Shown: piece by piece, positions 1 through 9,598 of the stretch
Layout: every line of letters starts with the position of its first letter
Position numbering within the stretch: position 1 is the first letter of the stretch
Source of the DNA: Sophora flavescens
Taxonomy: Eukaryota; Streptophyta; Magnoliopsida; Fabales; Fabaceae
Assembly (NCBI GenBank): GCA_030762895.1
Contig: JAUPTC010000020.1
Span: 558,001 to 622,000, forward strand
Direction: 5' to 3'
DNA length: 64,000 bases
Program-made: the position numbers and the translations under genes
The notes under the pieces: generated by a model
Seen by the model: only the letters and a program-made list of their open reading frames with translations
Databases searched by the model: none
What the model was told of the DNA's origin: nothing

Positions 1-1100
1 GACTGCGCACTGATCCGCACCAGGGAACTCGGGACCCAATTTAGCCTTGATTTTTGCCTAATTTGACAATTCTTGTGAAACCTGAAATTGTAGGTCTCTT
101 CCTTATCTTTCTAGGGACAGCAAGATCACCAAAATCCGATATCTGTAGCTCTAGTTATGCTCTGCGCAAGGGAACAAGGTCAGGATGAGTAAATCCGAAA
201 ATTAACAATGTTTAGCTATTAAGCCCAATTAAGCCCAATAATGTAAAAGCAAAAACAATGATTGTAAAAGTTGTCTAATTTAGTCTCTCTCACGGCTTGT
301 GCGGCAATAAACTGCTATTTATGCTTATTAATCGACCTAACTTAAGACCAAATTAAGGGCCTCCGAATAAGCTTTCCAACAAGGTATCATATGCCTTAAG
401 CCGGGCTTAAGATGAGTAAGTTAAGCCCATTTAAGTGAGGAGCATGATAGATTGCGCACTAATGCGAGCCAGAGAACAAGGGACCCAATTTAGCCTTGAT
501 TTTGGCCTAATTTGACAAATCTTGTGAAACCTGAAATTGTAGGTCTCTTCCTTATCTTTCTAGCGACAACAAGATCACCAAAATCCGATATTTGAAGCGA
601 TAGTTATGCTCTGCGCAAGGAAACAAGGCCAGGATGAGTGAAAAATTCGAAAATTAACAATGTTTAGCAATTAAGCCCAATTAAGCCCCAAAATGTAAAA
701 GCAAACACAATGATTGTAAAAGTTGTCTAATTTCCGTCTCTCTCTGGTTTGTGCGGCTGTAAAGCTGCTATTTACCTTATTAATCCTTACCTAAACCTAG
801 ACCAAATTAAGGGCCTACGAATATGCTTTCCTACAAGGTATCATATTCCCTAATTTGGTTTAAGATGAAGTAAGTTAGGCGCATTTAAGTGAAGGAACAT
901 CATGGACTGCGCTTTGATTAACGTGAGAGAACTTCGGGACCAAATTGTAGCCTTGATTTTGGCCTAATTTGACAATTCTTGTGAAACTTGAAATTAGAGG
1001 TCTCTTCCTTATCTTTCTAGGGACATCAAGATCACCAAAATCCGATATATCGTTGTTCTAGTTATGCTCTGCGCAAGGCATCAAGGTCGGGATGAGTGAA
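1..1100 (+). repeat. Satellite array, direct orientation, end of an upstream contig
   Basis: About 2.4 tandem monomers, with monomer starts near 1, 450 and 904 (g-a-c/t-t-g-c-g-c phase mark). The block is a near copy of 25835-26931: it shares the private variants 'gagtaaatccg' near 186 and 'gcggcaataaac' near 301. The differences from that copy sit mainly at CAG/CTG or GACG sites, for example gtcagga against gtcggga near 1087 and atctgag against atgcgag near 463. It ends at a 500-N gap. No coding potential is seen. Confidence 0.93.
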
Positions 1101-1600
1101 NNNNNNNNNNNNNNNNNNNNNNNNNNNNNNNNNNNNNNNNNNNNNNNNNNNNNNNNNNNNNNNNNNNNNNNNNNNNNNNNNNNNNNNNNNNNNNNNNNNN
1201 NNNNNNNNNNNNNNNNNNNNNNNNNNNNNNNNNNNNNNNNNNNNNNNNNNNNNNNNNNNNNNNNNNNNNNNNNNNNNNNNNNNNNNNNNNNNNNNNNNNN
1301 NNNNNNNNNNNNNNNNNNNNNNNNNNNNNNNNNNNNNNNNNNNNNNNNNNNNNNNNNNNNNNNNNNNNNNNNNNNNNNNNNNNNNNNNNNNNNNNNNNNN
1401 NNNNNNNNNNNNNNNNNNNNNNNNNNNNNNNNNNNNNNNNNNNNNNNNNNNNNNNNNNNNNNNNNNNNNNNNNNNNNNNNNNNNNNNNNNNNNNNNNNNN
1501 NNNNNNNNNNNNNNNNNNNNNNNNNNNNNNNNNNNNNNNNNNNNNNNNNNNNNNNNNNNNNNNNNNNNNNNNNNNNNNNNNNNNNNNNNNNNNNNNNNNN
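1101..1600. other. Assembly gap (500 N)
   Basis: Exactly 500 N, the usual size of a placeholder scaffold gap, so the real distance is unknown. Satellite lies on the left and the middle of a Copia LTR on the right, so the left end of the Copia dimer and its satellite junction are missing. Confidence 0.99.
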
Positions 1601-2146
1601 CGAGCATACATTACTCGAATGGACCGGGCGAGCACTTCTATTACTCTAGTGGGACGAGCACTTCTATTACTCTAGTGGGCGAGCACACATTACTCTAGTG
1701 GACGAGCCGTTCTGACCTTAATGGATTGGCTATTCATATACTTGAATGGACTCGCGGTTCAGGTACTTAAATGGACGCACTGTTCTGATACTTTATTGGA
1801 CGCGCTCGAATGCCCACGTAGGTAGCGCTGGCTTTCAATACTTTGGTGGACGTAAGTTTGTTTCTCTTGCGTTTTGGACGTGCGCTTCAAACACTATAGT
1901 GTTGGACGTCTGTTTGTTACACTTTGTTGGACGTCTGTTTGTTACACTTTGTTGGACGTCTGCTTTTCTACACTTTGTTGGACGTCTGCTTTTCTACACT
2001 TTGTTGGACGTCTGTTTGTCTTATTTAATCTGCACACTCGATAGATAGGTTAGCAACCAATATGAAGGTTAATTAAATCATTAACCAATGTTTAGTTCTC
2101 ATCAAAACTTAGGGAAATGCACATCAGACATTTTAGAGACTTAACA
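1601..2146 (-). repeat. Copia-1 3' LTR, truncated by the gap
   Basis: The minus-strand LTR start TGTTAAGTCTC lies at 2146. The sequence matches the 5' part of the Copia-2 LTR (24588 downward). It includes a minisatellite of ttggacgtctg units (about 1905-2010) and part of the ctagtggacgagcac array (1601-1700). The rest of the LTR and its target-site duplication lie in the gap. Confidence 0.9.
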
Positions 2147-2160
2147 ATCTCCCCCTTTTT
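2147..2160 (-). other. Copia-1 polypurine tract
   Basis: On the minus strand this reads AAAAAGGGGGAGAT, directly followed by the LTR start TGTTAAG. It is the expected primer for plus-strand DNA synthesis of a Copia element. The same tract is at 18072-18085 and 54014-54027. Confidence 0.9.
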
Positions 2161-2567
2161 GATGATGACAAACATTGAGATGATTTAATGAACCTCATAA
2201 AATATCAAACAAAGAAAATAGCATATATCAGGCAGGTTGAAATTTTCTTTAAGCGAACAGGTTATATCATATTCATTCTCCTATTCTGTTTCTCCTATTC
2301 TCCCATTTTCATTTCTCCCATTCTCCCTATTCATTTCTCCCTTTCTCCCATTTTTGTCAACATCAAAAAGGGTTATCAAGTTTTATTTATGAGATATGTT
2401 AAGGGCAAGATAACATGTGAAGAAAATCATAGTAATGCAGCAAGCATATTAGACATACTCCACTTAAACTATTGTATCATTACTCCCCCTGAACTAATGC
2501 TTAGTTGAAAGAACATGTATATAGGAGTAATGATTGATTTTGCAGCACGACTTAACATTCAGACATG
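2161..2567 (-). other. Copia-1 3' untranslated region with pyrimidine-rich repeat
   Basis: Lies between the RNase H stop (TGA at 2568-2570) and the PPT. On the plus strand 2276-2352 is a degenerate run of ttctccc/attctccc units (purine-rich gggaga on the element strand). I see no env-like frame. The same region is present at 18086-18493 and 53606-54013 with small unit-number differences. Confidence 0.75.
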
Positions 2568-3242
2568 TCATTCAACAATACAATGCATGTTTAGATTATC
2601 TCTAATAAATAAAAACCTATCCTCTGCAAGGGGTTTAGTGAAAATATCAGCCCATTGATTTTCAGTTTTAACAAACTTAATATCAAAGATGCCTTTTTGA
2701 ACATAATCCCTAATGAAATGATGTTTGATTTCAATATGTTTAGCCTTAGAATGCTGAATTGGATTTTTATTTAAGCATATAGCACTCGAATTATCACACC
2801 ATACAGATATGTTATGTTCATAAATAGAGTAATCCTCAAGTTGATGTTTTACCCATAAGAGTTGAGAGCAAGCAACTAGCGGAGAGATGTATTCAGCTTC
2901 CGATGAGACAAGGCAATGGTTGTCTGCCTCTTGCTTGACCATGAGACTAAACTTGCTCCAATGAAGTGACATCCTCCACTGGTGCTTTTTCTTTCTATTA
3001 TGTCTCCAGCAAAATCAGCATCACAATATCCCATTAATCTGTATTCTTTTGATCTTAAATACAGCAAACCAAGATTAGTAGTTCCAAGCAAATATCTAAA
3101 TATTCTTTTAACAGCCTTAAGATGAGATTCTCTAGGATCAGATTGGAATCTAGCACACATATAGAGACACTAAATTGAATGTCAGGTCTGCTTGAAGTTA
3201 AGTACAGTAGAGAGCCAATCATACCTCTGTAGGCAGTTTGAT
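2568..3242 (-). pseudogene. Copia-1 RNase H domain (end of pol), frameshifted
   Basis: RNase H degrades RNA in the RNA/DNA hybrid during reverse transcription. Two overlapping frames carry it. 2876-3160 reads GYCDADFAGD and KSTSGGCHFIGASLVSWSSK. 2568-2972 reads VWCDNSSAICLNKNPIQHSK, then HIEIKHHFIRD and ADIFTKPL, all hallmarks of Copia RNase H. The switch lies near 2880-2905, where Copia-2 reads tagcagcagag and ctgcttcagcagtag while this copy reads tagcggagag and cagcttccgatgag. The break therefore coincides with changed CAG/CTG sites and may be a consensus error. The frame ends with TGA at 2568-2570, as in all three copies. Confidence 0.85.
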
Positions 3243-4718
3243 CTACCTTTTTACCTTATCATCTTTGCTTAGTTTTGCATTGGGTTGCTTAGGGGTTTTC
3301 ATGAGCTTTGCATTTTCCATTTTGTATTTCTTGAGTATCTCCTTGGTATATTTTTGTTGATGGATGTAAATTCCATCACTTGTCTGCTTGATTTGTAATC
3401 CAAGGAAGAACTTCAATTCTCCCATTATGCTCATCTCAAATTCAGCTTGCATTAGATTTGAAAATTCCTTGCACATCTTTTCATTTGTTGCTCCAAAAAT
3501 AATATCATCAACATAAATTTGAACTATAATAAAGTTCTATTTAGAGCATTTTTTGAACAGAGTAGTGTCTACTTGTCCTCTAGTAAAACCATTATGCATG
3601 AGAAAAGAACTGAGTCTATCATACCATGCTCTAGGTGCTTGTTTCAAACCATATAATGCCTTTTTAAGTTTGAAAACGTGATCTGGTTTATCAGTATCCT
3701 CAAAACCAGGGGGTTGTTTAACATACACTTCTTCTTCAATTATACCATTTAGAAAAGCACTTTTTACATCCATTTGAAACAGGGTAATTTGGTGTTGTAC
3801 AGCATATGACATTAAAATGCGTATGGCTTCTATTCTAGCTGCAGGTGCAAAGGTTTCAGTATAATCAATACATTCTTGTTGGTTATAGCCTTGAGCTACT
3901 AACCTTGCCTTATTTTTGACAATTTTACCATCTTCATCCAATTTGTTTCTGAAGACCCATCTTGTTCCAATAATCGACTTGTTTTTAGGCTTAGAGATAA
4001 GAGTCCAGACATCATTTCTTGTGAACTGGTTAAGTTCTTCTTGCATAGCAAGAATCCAGCTTTCATCCTCAAGAGCTTCTTCAATAAGTTTAGGCTCCAA
4101 ATCTGAAATAAAGGCCACATTGCTTGATTCTCTTAATGTGGATCTGGTTCTTACTCCTTCAGAAGGATTTCTAATAATAAGATCCTTAGGATGATGAGTG
4201 TTGAACTTCCAATCCCTTTTGAGATCATCATGAAGATCTTGACTCGTCTGTTCCACTTGTCTTTCAGCCTCATGCACAGGTTCTGTTTTGGTTAGATCGG
4301 GTTGTTGACTTTCTGGTTTGTTTATATCAAGACCTGCAAGATCATCTTCTAGATCTGATAGTTTTTTATCAGTCTTTAATCCATCATTGAATTTAACATG
4401 AACAGATTCTTCAATAATACAAGTTCTTGAATTATATACTCTAAAAGCCTTAGACTTTTCAGAATATCCTACGAAAATACCTTTGTCTACCTTAGAATCA
4501 AACTTTCCAAGATTATCTCTGGTATTCAGAATAAAACATTCACATCCAAAAGCATGAAAATAAGATGTGTTGGGGCTTTTTCCTTTCCACAATTCATAAG
4601 GAGTCCTTTTTAGAAAGGGCCTAATAAGTATTCTGTTTTGTACATAACAAGCAGTGTTTACTGCTTCTACCCAGAAATACTTAGGGAGATTATTTTCATT
4701 GAGCATAGATCTAGCCAT
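3243..4718 (-). pseudogene. Copia-1 integrase C-terminus plus reverse transcriptase, with in-frame stop
   Basis: The longest open piece (3537-4718, 393 codons) begins in the integrase C-terminal region (PYELWKG, FHAFGCECFI, KGIFVGYS) and runs into the RT: TRWVFRNKLDEDG, ARLVAQGYNQ, MDVKSAFLNG, VYVKQPPGFE, KKALYGLKQAPRAWY. TAG at 3537-3539 replaces a GAG found in Copia-2 and interrupts the RT 10 codons before the catalytic YVDD (IYVDDIIFG, about 3496-3522). The same frame resumes to about 3243 with GELKFFLGLQIKQ. Upstream, CAA to TAA just before 4718 separates it from the rest of the integrase. The copy cannot make an intact RT. Confidence 0.88.
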
Positions 4719-5266
4719 CTCTTACAGAGATCTGTTCTTTCTCTCAACCACTCCATTTTGCTGTGGAGTTCTAGGTGCAGAGAAATTGTGAAAGATTCCA
4801 TTCTCCTCATAGAAATGTCTAAACTGCTCATTTTCAAATTCTCCCCCATGATCACTTCTAAGGGTAGAAATACAGAAACCCTGCTCATTTTGTACTCTTT
4901 TGCAGAATACTGAGAAAGCCTTAAAAGACTCATCCTTGGGTGTTAGGAAGAGTACCCATGTGTATCTAGAATAGTCATCAACTATGCAAATCCATATTTT
5001 CTTCCAGCCAGGCTGGCAACACTAACTGGTCCAAACAGATCCATTTGTAACAACTGAAGAGGTCTAGAGGTTGATACTTGGTTTTTAGATTTGAAACTAG
5101 ATTTTATCTGTTTACCTCTCTGACATGCATCACACAAGACATCTTTCTTAAAGCTAATATCAGGCAATCCTCTCACAAGATTATTCCTTTTTAATTCAGA
5201 AATTAGTTTCATACTAGCATGTCCTAGTTTCTTATGCCATAACCATCTCTCATCCTCTTTAGACAT
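4719..5266 (-). pseudogene. Copia-1 pre-integrase zinc domain and integrase core
   Basis: 4982-5266 reads WLWHKKLGHAS and LCDACQRGKQ, the HHCC zinc-binding motif of Copia integrase, then MDLFGPV and SLAGRKYG at the start of the core. Between 4719 and 4981 the integrase frame holds the D-D-E elements around LRSDHGGEFEN and NGVVERKNR. Copia-1 keeps CAG (Gln) at 4881-4883 (plus-strand ctg), where Copia-2 and its inverted copy have TAG. Small indels break the frame. Confidence 0.8.
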
Positions 5267-5911
5267 CAGACAGGTTACACTTTGATCTGAGAGATCAGAT
5301 AGTTCAATCTTATAAAGATTTTGTTGCCTTTTAGCTGAAAAGAGGGTTTTGCCACAACAGTCTTTAACTATGCATACATCCTTGATATAGAGGGAAGAGG
5401 GGGTTTACCACCAATAGTACCAATTCATATAACTTTCCCTCTCTGATTCCCTTCGAAAGCAACGTGTCCTCCTTTCTTAAGTTGGAGGTCTAGGAACATA
5501 GACCTTTCTCCTATCATATGACGCGAGCAGCCACTGTCCAGGTACCAGCAGTGGTGTTTTCTTTGTCCTGTTGAGGACATCTGCAACAAAAATTATTTGA
5601 TCTTTAGGTACCCATATTTTTCTGGGTCCTTTTCTATTAGTTCTAGGAGTCTGTAAAGACTTCCTTCTCTTCTTATGGATACACTTAGACATAACATGCC
5701 TAGTTTTTCCACAGAAGTTACAAATAGGTGTTGATTTGGTTACAGTTGACTTAACAGATACTGTAGGAGCTTTAGTTGATACTTTATGATGTGTCTGATG
5801 GACATATCCAATACCATCTTTGTTAAGAGAGTGCTTCTGACTACCAAGTAAATTAGTCAGATTGTCTCTACCATTAACAAATTTGGCAAGATCAGAAGTG
5901 AGCTCTTCCAC
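5267..5911 (-). pseudogene. Copia-1 gag C-terminus (zinc knuckle) and protease remnant
   Basis: The 5477-5911 frame carries the gag zinc knuckle C-NF-C-GKTR-H-VMSK-C (CX2CX4HX4C, about 5681-5724), which binds the element RNA, followed by a basic KKRRKS tail. The aspartic protease that follows is out of frame: the DSG region near 5530-5560 is read in the wrong phase. An 85-bp stretch present in Copia-2 at 21312-21396 is missing here between 5384 and 5385, removing the end of protease and the start of the pre-integrase region. Confidence 0.8.
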
Positions 5912-6578
5912 TTTCTGTTGAAGTTTTTCAACTTCTTCAAATGGTGATGTTTCACTTGAGATCTTAGCTTCATTAGACTTTTCAGTCTTGACTCATTATT
6001 CTCTTTGCTGACTTCTCGCACTATTGAGATTTCCTGTTTATGCTCACTGGTGAGCTTTACATACTATCTCTTGAGGGATTTGAAGGCTTTAGATAAGCAG
6101 TTGGATTCCTCCATCAACTCCTCATAGGCATCAAGTAATTCCTAATATTCAGGATGTACCTCATAATTAGAGTTTGAGTCTGTGTTGGCCATCCAATAGA
6201 GATTGGCTTCTTCCTCTGTTTCTTCGTGTGTGACAGCTAAAGTGTCCCATATTTCTTTGGCAGAGTCACAAGCACATACCTTCTCAAACTCCTCCGGACC
6301 GAGAGCACAAATGATATTATATCTAGCTTTGTGGTTCAGCTCCCATTTTGTCTTTTCTGCGGCGGTCCCTTTGAGCTTTTAGTTTGTCAGTGTTATCATC
6401 ATTCTTGGGAATGAATGGACCATCTGTAATGACATCCCAAAGATCAGAGTTTGTAGATAGAATGAACCATTGAAATCTATCTTTCCAATAGTTGTAGTTT
6501 TCTCCATTGAAGTAAGGAGGTCTCGTTAGGGAAGCCCCTTGGTCGATGACTTCCACTAGACCTAGCCCCATCAGTCAT
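5912..6578 (-). pseudogene. Copia-1 gag N-terminal region, frameshifted
   Basis: The ATG at 6576-6578 matches the start used in the other copies (22587-22589 and 49487-49489). It is followed by the Copia gag motif RPPYFNGENYNYWKDRFQWF (within 6323-6571), the capsid-like gag region. Further down the sequence encodes an acidic, lysine-rich stretch that may form a coiled coil. It contains in-frame TAGs at 'agatagtat' and 'caatagtgc' that all three Copia copies share. Frameshifts near 6365 and 6540 disrupt this copy. Confidence 0.8.
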
Positions 6579-6641
6579 GTCAATTCTTCAGGACCTTTTA
6601 CCTCTACCATTGTTAGATGCTCAACCCGAGAGGTTGAGCTC

Positions 6642-6648
6642 GATACCA
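6642..6648 (-). other. Copia-1 primer binding site (initiator tRNA-Met), altered
   Basis: On the minus strand TGGTATC follows the LTR end after 2 nt. Copia-2 has the longer TGGTATCAGA, complementary to the 3' end of plant initiator tRNA-Met. Here CAG reads CGAG, so only 7 nt match. This may be a consensus error. Confidence 0.75.
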
Positions 6649-6954
6649 ACTAAAATAGACAACTATAAACACGAGAAGGGGGTTGAATTGTGTTTATCGG
6701 AAAGTAAGAAAAGTTGAAATCTTTTGCAAGCGAGAAGCTAGATTTGGATGAGTGGAAGAATACGAGGATGGACGGGTGACTTTTACAAACACACCACTTG
6801 ATAGGCGTAAGAAAACTAAAGCAATTAAAGAGTTTAAGGAAAAGAGATTGACACGATTATTTATCCTGGTTCACTCTTCAAAGCAAAGAGCTACGTCCGA
6901 TCCTTTGCGGCACCAAGATTTATCCACTATAAGCTGATTAGGTTACGAGACACA

Positions 6955-7145
6955 AGTATTATTTGTACACCTAGCCTCTTCAAGTTCAAAGACAAGTATT
7001 CTTTGCACACCTAGCCTCTTCGGGCTCAAGACAAGTATTGTTTGCACACCTAGCCTCTTGGTCTCAAAGACAAGTATTGTTTGCACACCTAGACTTTTCA
7101 GGCTCAAAGACAAGTATTATTTGCACACTTAGCTTCTTCAGGATC
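6955..7145 (-). repeat. 40-bp minisatellite inside the Copia LTR
   Basis: About five tandem units built on caagtatt-n-tttgcacacctagcctcttcaggctcaaaga. The corresponding block has about three units at 22965-23085, 32455-32580 and 49000-49115, so unit number varies between LTR copies. It lies near the 3' (U5) end of the LTR. Confidence 0.85.
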
Positions 7146-7914
7146 ACTTAGGTTTGATTGAGAGATTTGGTTTGTAATGAATACAACTTAGACAGACAGA
7201 ACTTTCACTAACACTCAGAGAGTGGTTTAAATGTAAAGCTTAGGAAAGTACGTGTAATAACTTCAAATGATTGAAGAATACGAGAATGAAAGAATGAAGA
7301 AATTAATTCGCGAGTAATGGGTTTTTAATGCAATGTGTATTCTCTGTTCTTCATCTTCAATGACTTCTGTATTTATGGTCTTCAAGCATTTAGGATCCAT
7401 TAGAGACATTCCCTCAGATGTTGGCTTCAAGCAGAACTTCATTAAATGCAATAAAGTCGTTCTGGGCAGCCATTAATACAATAGAGTCGTTGGTTGTACT
7501 CTAACATGAAGGATCATGGCTTTATGCATCGTGATACAGCCATATCAGAGTTATGCAGAGAGCTTTTTGTACTTTCTTGAGTACACTTCCCTTTTCGTGT
7601 AAGGACCCAGAGGTACTAGGGAATAAAGCATGTTGGAAGCATTCTTTAACTAGTCTTTGGTTCCGATTATCCAAGGTTGCTTGAGAGAGTAGCTTCTGTC
7701 TTTTCTTGATAAACGTGAAGGCGGAGTGGGAGAGAAGGCTTAAAGTCTCTTTCTGGTTCTTGAACTAAGATTCTGATAATCCTTATAGAATTCGCGTTCA
7801 TAAGATAAGTGCTTCCATCTTGAAAATAATCACGTCTATCTAGTCATATGAGTTTTCATTCGGGCTAGTTTACGATCTCCATATTAAGGACTCATCAAGT
7901 CCAAAGACTAGTGG

Positions 7915-8100
7915 ACTAGCGATTATGTTACTCTAATGGAATGGACGAGCACTTCTGTTACTCTAGGGGACGAGCACTTCTCTGACTCTAGTGGACGAGC
8001 ACTTCTGTTACTCTAGTGGACGAGCACCTCTATTACTCTAGTGGACGAGAGTCTCTGTTACTCTGGTGGACGAGCTCCATTTGCCACGTCATTGGATGGA
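7915..8100 (-). repeat. 25-bp minisatellite inside the Copia LTR
   Basis: Tandem degenerate units of tggacgagcacttctgttactctag, grading into units containing gagctccatatgccacgtca. Equivalent blocks are at 23835-24130, 31060-31740 (solo LTR), 47930-48240 and 63850-64000. Peptides predicted across it are translated repeats, not genes. Confidence 0.85.
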
Positions 8101-8276
8101 TACATTCTGACCTTAATGGACAAGCTCCATATGCCACGTCATTGGGCCGAGCCATTCGACCTTAATGGGCCGAGCTCCATATGCCACGTCATTGGGCGAG
8201 CCATTCGACCTTAATGGGCCGGGCTATTACGATACTTTATTGGACGCGCGGTTCTGGTACTTTATTGGACGCACTG

Positions 8277-8281
8277 TTCTG
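8277..8281. repeat. Target-site duplication ttctg, left copy
   Basis: ttctg directly precedes the Athila-like 5' LTR and is repeated at 17707-17711 after the 3' LTR. The uninterrupted LTR at 24186-24230 reads gcactgttctgatacttt, confirming the empty site. Confidence 0.95.
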
Positions 8282-9499
8282 TGATAAGCCTCTGTTTATC
8301 TAGTTTTATAACTAGCAAGACCATGGCTTTTGTGCCAATTATTCGAGTTCAATCTCGCTTTTCACCCAAATTTAGATTTAATTGTCCTTAAGCAGCATTT
8401 TGAGTCTCTTAGGTAATTTTAGGATATTTTAGTTAATTTTGAGTCGAATAAAGCATTCACTGCTATTTCATATTTTCAGGTTAACTTAGAGTCAAGGGAA
8501 TGAGGAAAACAGTGGAAATTGCAATCCTGGAAGAATTCGCCCCACGAGAGGCTGCTCGCCTCGCGAGCCTGAAGGCTGACTGTGCCAGAGAATGCAACCC
8601 TTTCTGTCTCGCCTCGCGAACCATGTCTCACCTCGCAAGCCTGAAGACTAGAAGCCGTCACGCCCAGGCCCTGATACTCATCACGGGCGTAATGAGAAGA
8701 CTCTTTCTGTCTCGCCTCGTGAGTGACTATTCGCCTCGCGAGAATCCAATTTTGAACTGGCGCCATTTTTAATATTCGCGTCGCGAGAGGCTACTCGCCT
8801 CGCGAGCGCGCGCTGATTCTGAAGTTATAAGTTGTTGTTTAGGGCAGATTAGGAGGGACCTTTTTCTAATCACAGTTTTGCGAATTTTTTCGAAGTTGTG
8901 TTGCCTTTTTCATGGAGAACTAATTCCCAGGATTAATCTGCTGTAATCGGTTTCCATTGCCACTTGAGGTTCTATAATTCCCAATCTTATTGCTATTCTC
9001 TTTTAATATTATTCTGTATGTTCTGTTTGCTTAATTCAGGATTGTATAGAATAGGTATTGATTTGTTTCGATGATTGTATGTTTCTATACTTAATCGCGT
9101 TTGCTTAAGTCGCGTGTTTTCAATCGTGTTTGCTTAATTCACGAGAGCTTAATCCATTTGCTTAATTCGGAATAGGAACATATATCTCGTAGTATCGATT
9201 ACGCTTGTTAATTGCTGCTACAATCGAAAAGGGATTAGAATCTGCTTAGGGCATGGAATTATGAGAACCGATGATAGTGGGAAGCTGAAAGCTGATAGAT
9301 TAATCGCTTTTAGCTTATTCGATAATCACTTGTGCTCTCTGTTTTCTAAATTGAATCTTTAATTCTAAACCCCCCCAAAGCTGATTTTTTTTGTTAATAA
9401 CAATCCACGACTCCTTGTGAGCCGAGACTCGAGTTGTCGCGCCCTCCCCACAGTATTTGTCCACCACTCGCTTTTTGACACGTGTGCGACAGCGTGTCA
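8282..9499 (+). repeat. Athila-L 5' LTR
   Basis: 1,218 bp with termini TGATAAGCC and GCGTGTCA. A cluster of palindromic CTCGCGAG and related motifs fills about 8533-8812. A C-run (7 C at 9370-9376) lies near the 3' end. Differences from the 3' LTR (for example agcaagaccatgg against agtaaggccatga in the first 60 bp) show post-insertion divergence. The same 5'-specific variants occur in the right-arm 5' LTR (62598-63814). LTR promoter and polyadenylation signals should lie here, but I cannot place them. Confidence 0.95.
8533..8812. repeat. CTCGCGAG palindrome cluster in the Athila-like LTR
   Basis: About eight copies or close variants of TCGCCTCGCGAG within 280 bp, in a GC-rich island inside otherwise AT-rich DNA. 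Each core CTCGCGAG is self-complementary. The block recurs at 16741-17022, 55084-55352 and 63286-63560. Its role is unknown; a repeated protein-binding element in U3 is possible. Confidence 0.8.
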
Positions 9500-9502
9500 A
9501 AC

Positions 9503-9520
9503 TGGCGCCGTTGCCGGGGA
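9503..9520 (+). other. Athila-L primer binding site (tRNA-Asp)
   Basis: TGGCGCCGTTGCCGGGGA starts 3 nt after the 5' LTR. At least the first 17 nt are complementary to the 3' end of plant tRNA-Asp. The identical site on the opposite strand is at 62577-62594. Confidence 0.95.
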
Positions 9521-9598
9521 CTCTTGTTGTTATTTTCGCATTTTTCGTTTTTGTTTTTCTTCTGAATTAGTCTGGCTACTAGGTCTACTTGTTTTGAC

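Larger units (their letters stand above)
1601..8281 (-). mobile_element. Copia-1: LTR retrotransposon, SIRE/Maximus-like, 5'-to-3' on the minus strand
   Basis: In minus-strand order the element has a 5' LTR (6651-8281, continuing at 17707-18071 beyond the nested Athila-like insertion), a PBS (about 6642-6648), gag, protease, integrase, RT and RNase H remnants (6578 down to 2568), a PPT (2147-2160) and a 3' LTR cut by the gap (1601-2146). The domain order PR-INT-RT-RH is diagnostic of Ty1/Copia. The RT/INT wording and the PBS suggest the SIRE/Maximus lineage (inference). No env-like ORF is seen between RNase H and the PPT. The reading frame is broken many times, so the copy is non-autonomous. 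Confidence 0.9.
6651..8281 (-). repeat. Shared Copia LTR, part A (5' LTR of Copia-1, 3' LTR of Copia-2)
   Basis: This is the 3' portion of a Copia LTR on the minus strand, ending at the Copia-1 PBS side (6651; terminal CA reads TA here). It continues at 17707 after the nested Athila-like element. Internal repeats are about five units of a 40-bp caagtattgtttgcacacct repeat (6955-7145) and a 25-bp ctagtggacgagcacttctg repeat (7915-8100). Spliced to 17707-18071, and counting the 5-bp duplication once, the LTR is about 1991 bp against 1928 bp for the LTR at 22661-24588. The extra length is partly extra 40-bp units. Confidence 0.9.

Noticed and set aside
1062..1698. Open frames spanning the first N block
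   Set aside because: They are translated N runs with no real sequence. The same applies to 41536-42109.
8476..8772. Overlapping sense and antisense ORFs in the Athila LTR
   Set aside because: Open in both directions because the CTCGCGAG-rich block has few stops. They lie inside LTRs and differ between copies.
9503..9520. tRNA gene fragments
   Set aside because: Only primer-binding-site complementarity is present; no cloverleaf or anticodon arm is found at 9503, 22649 or 62577.
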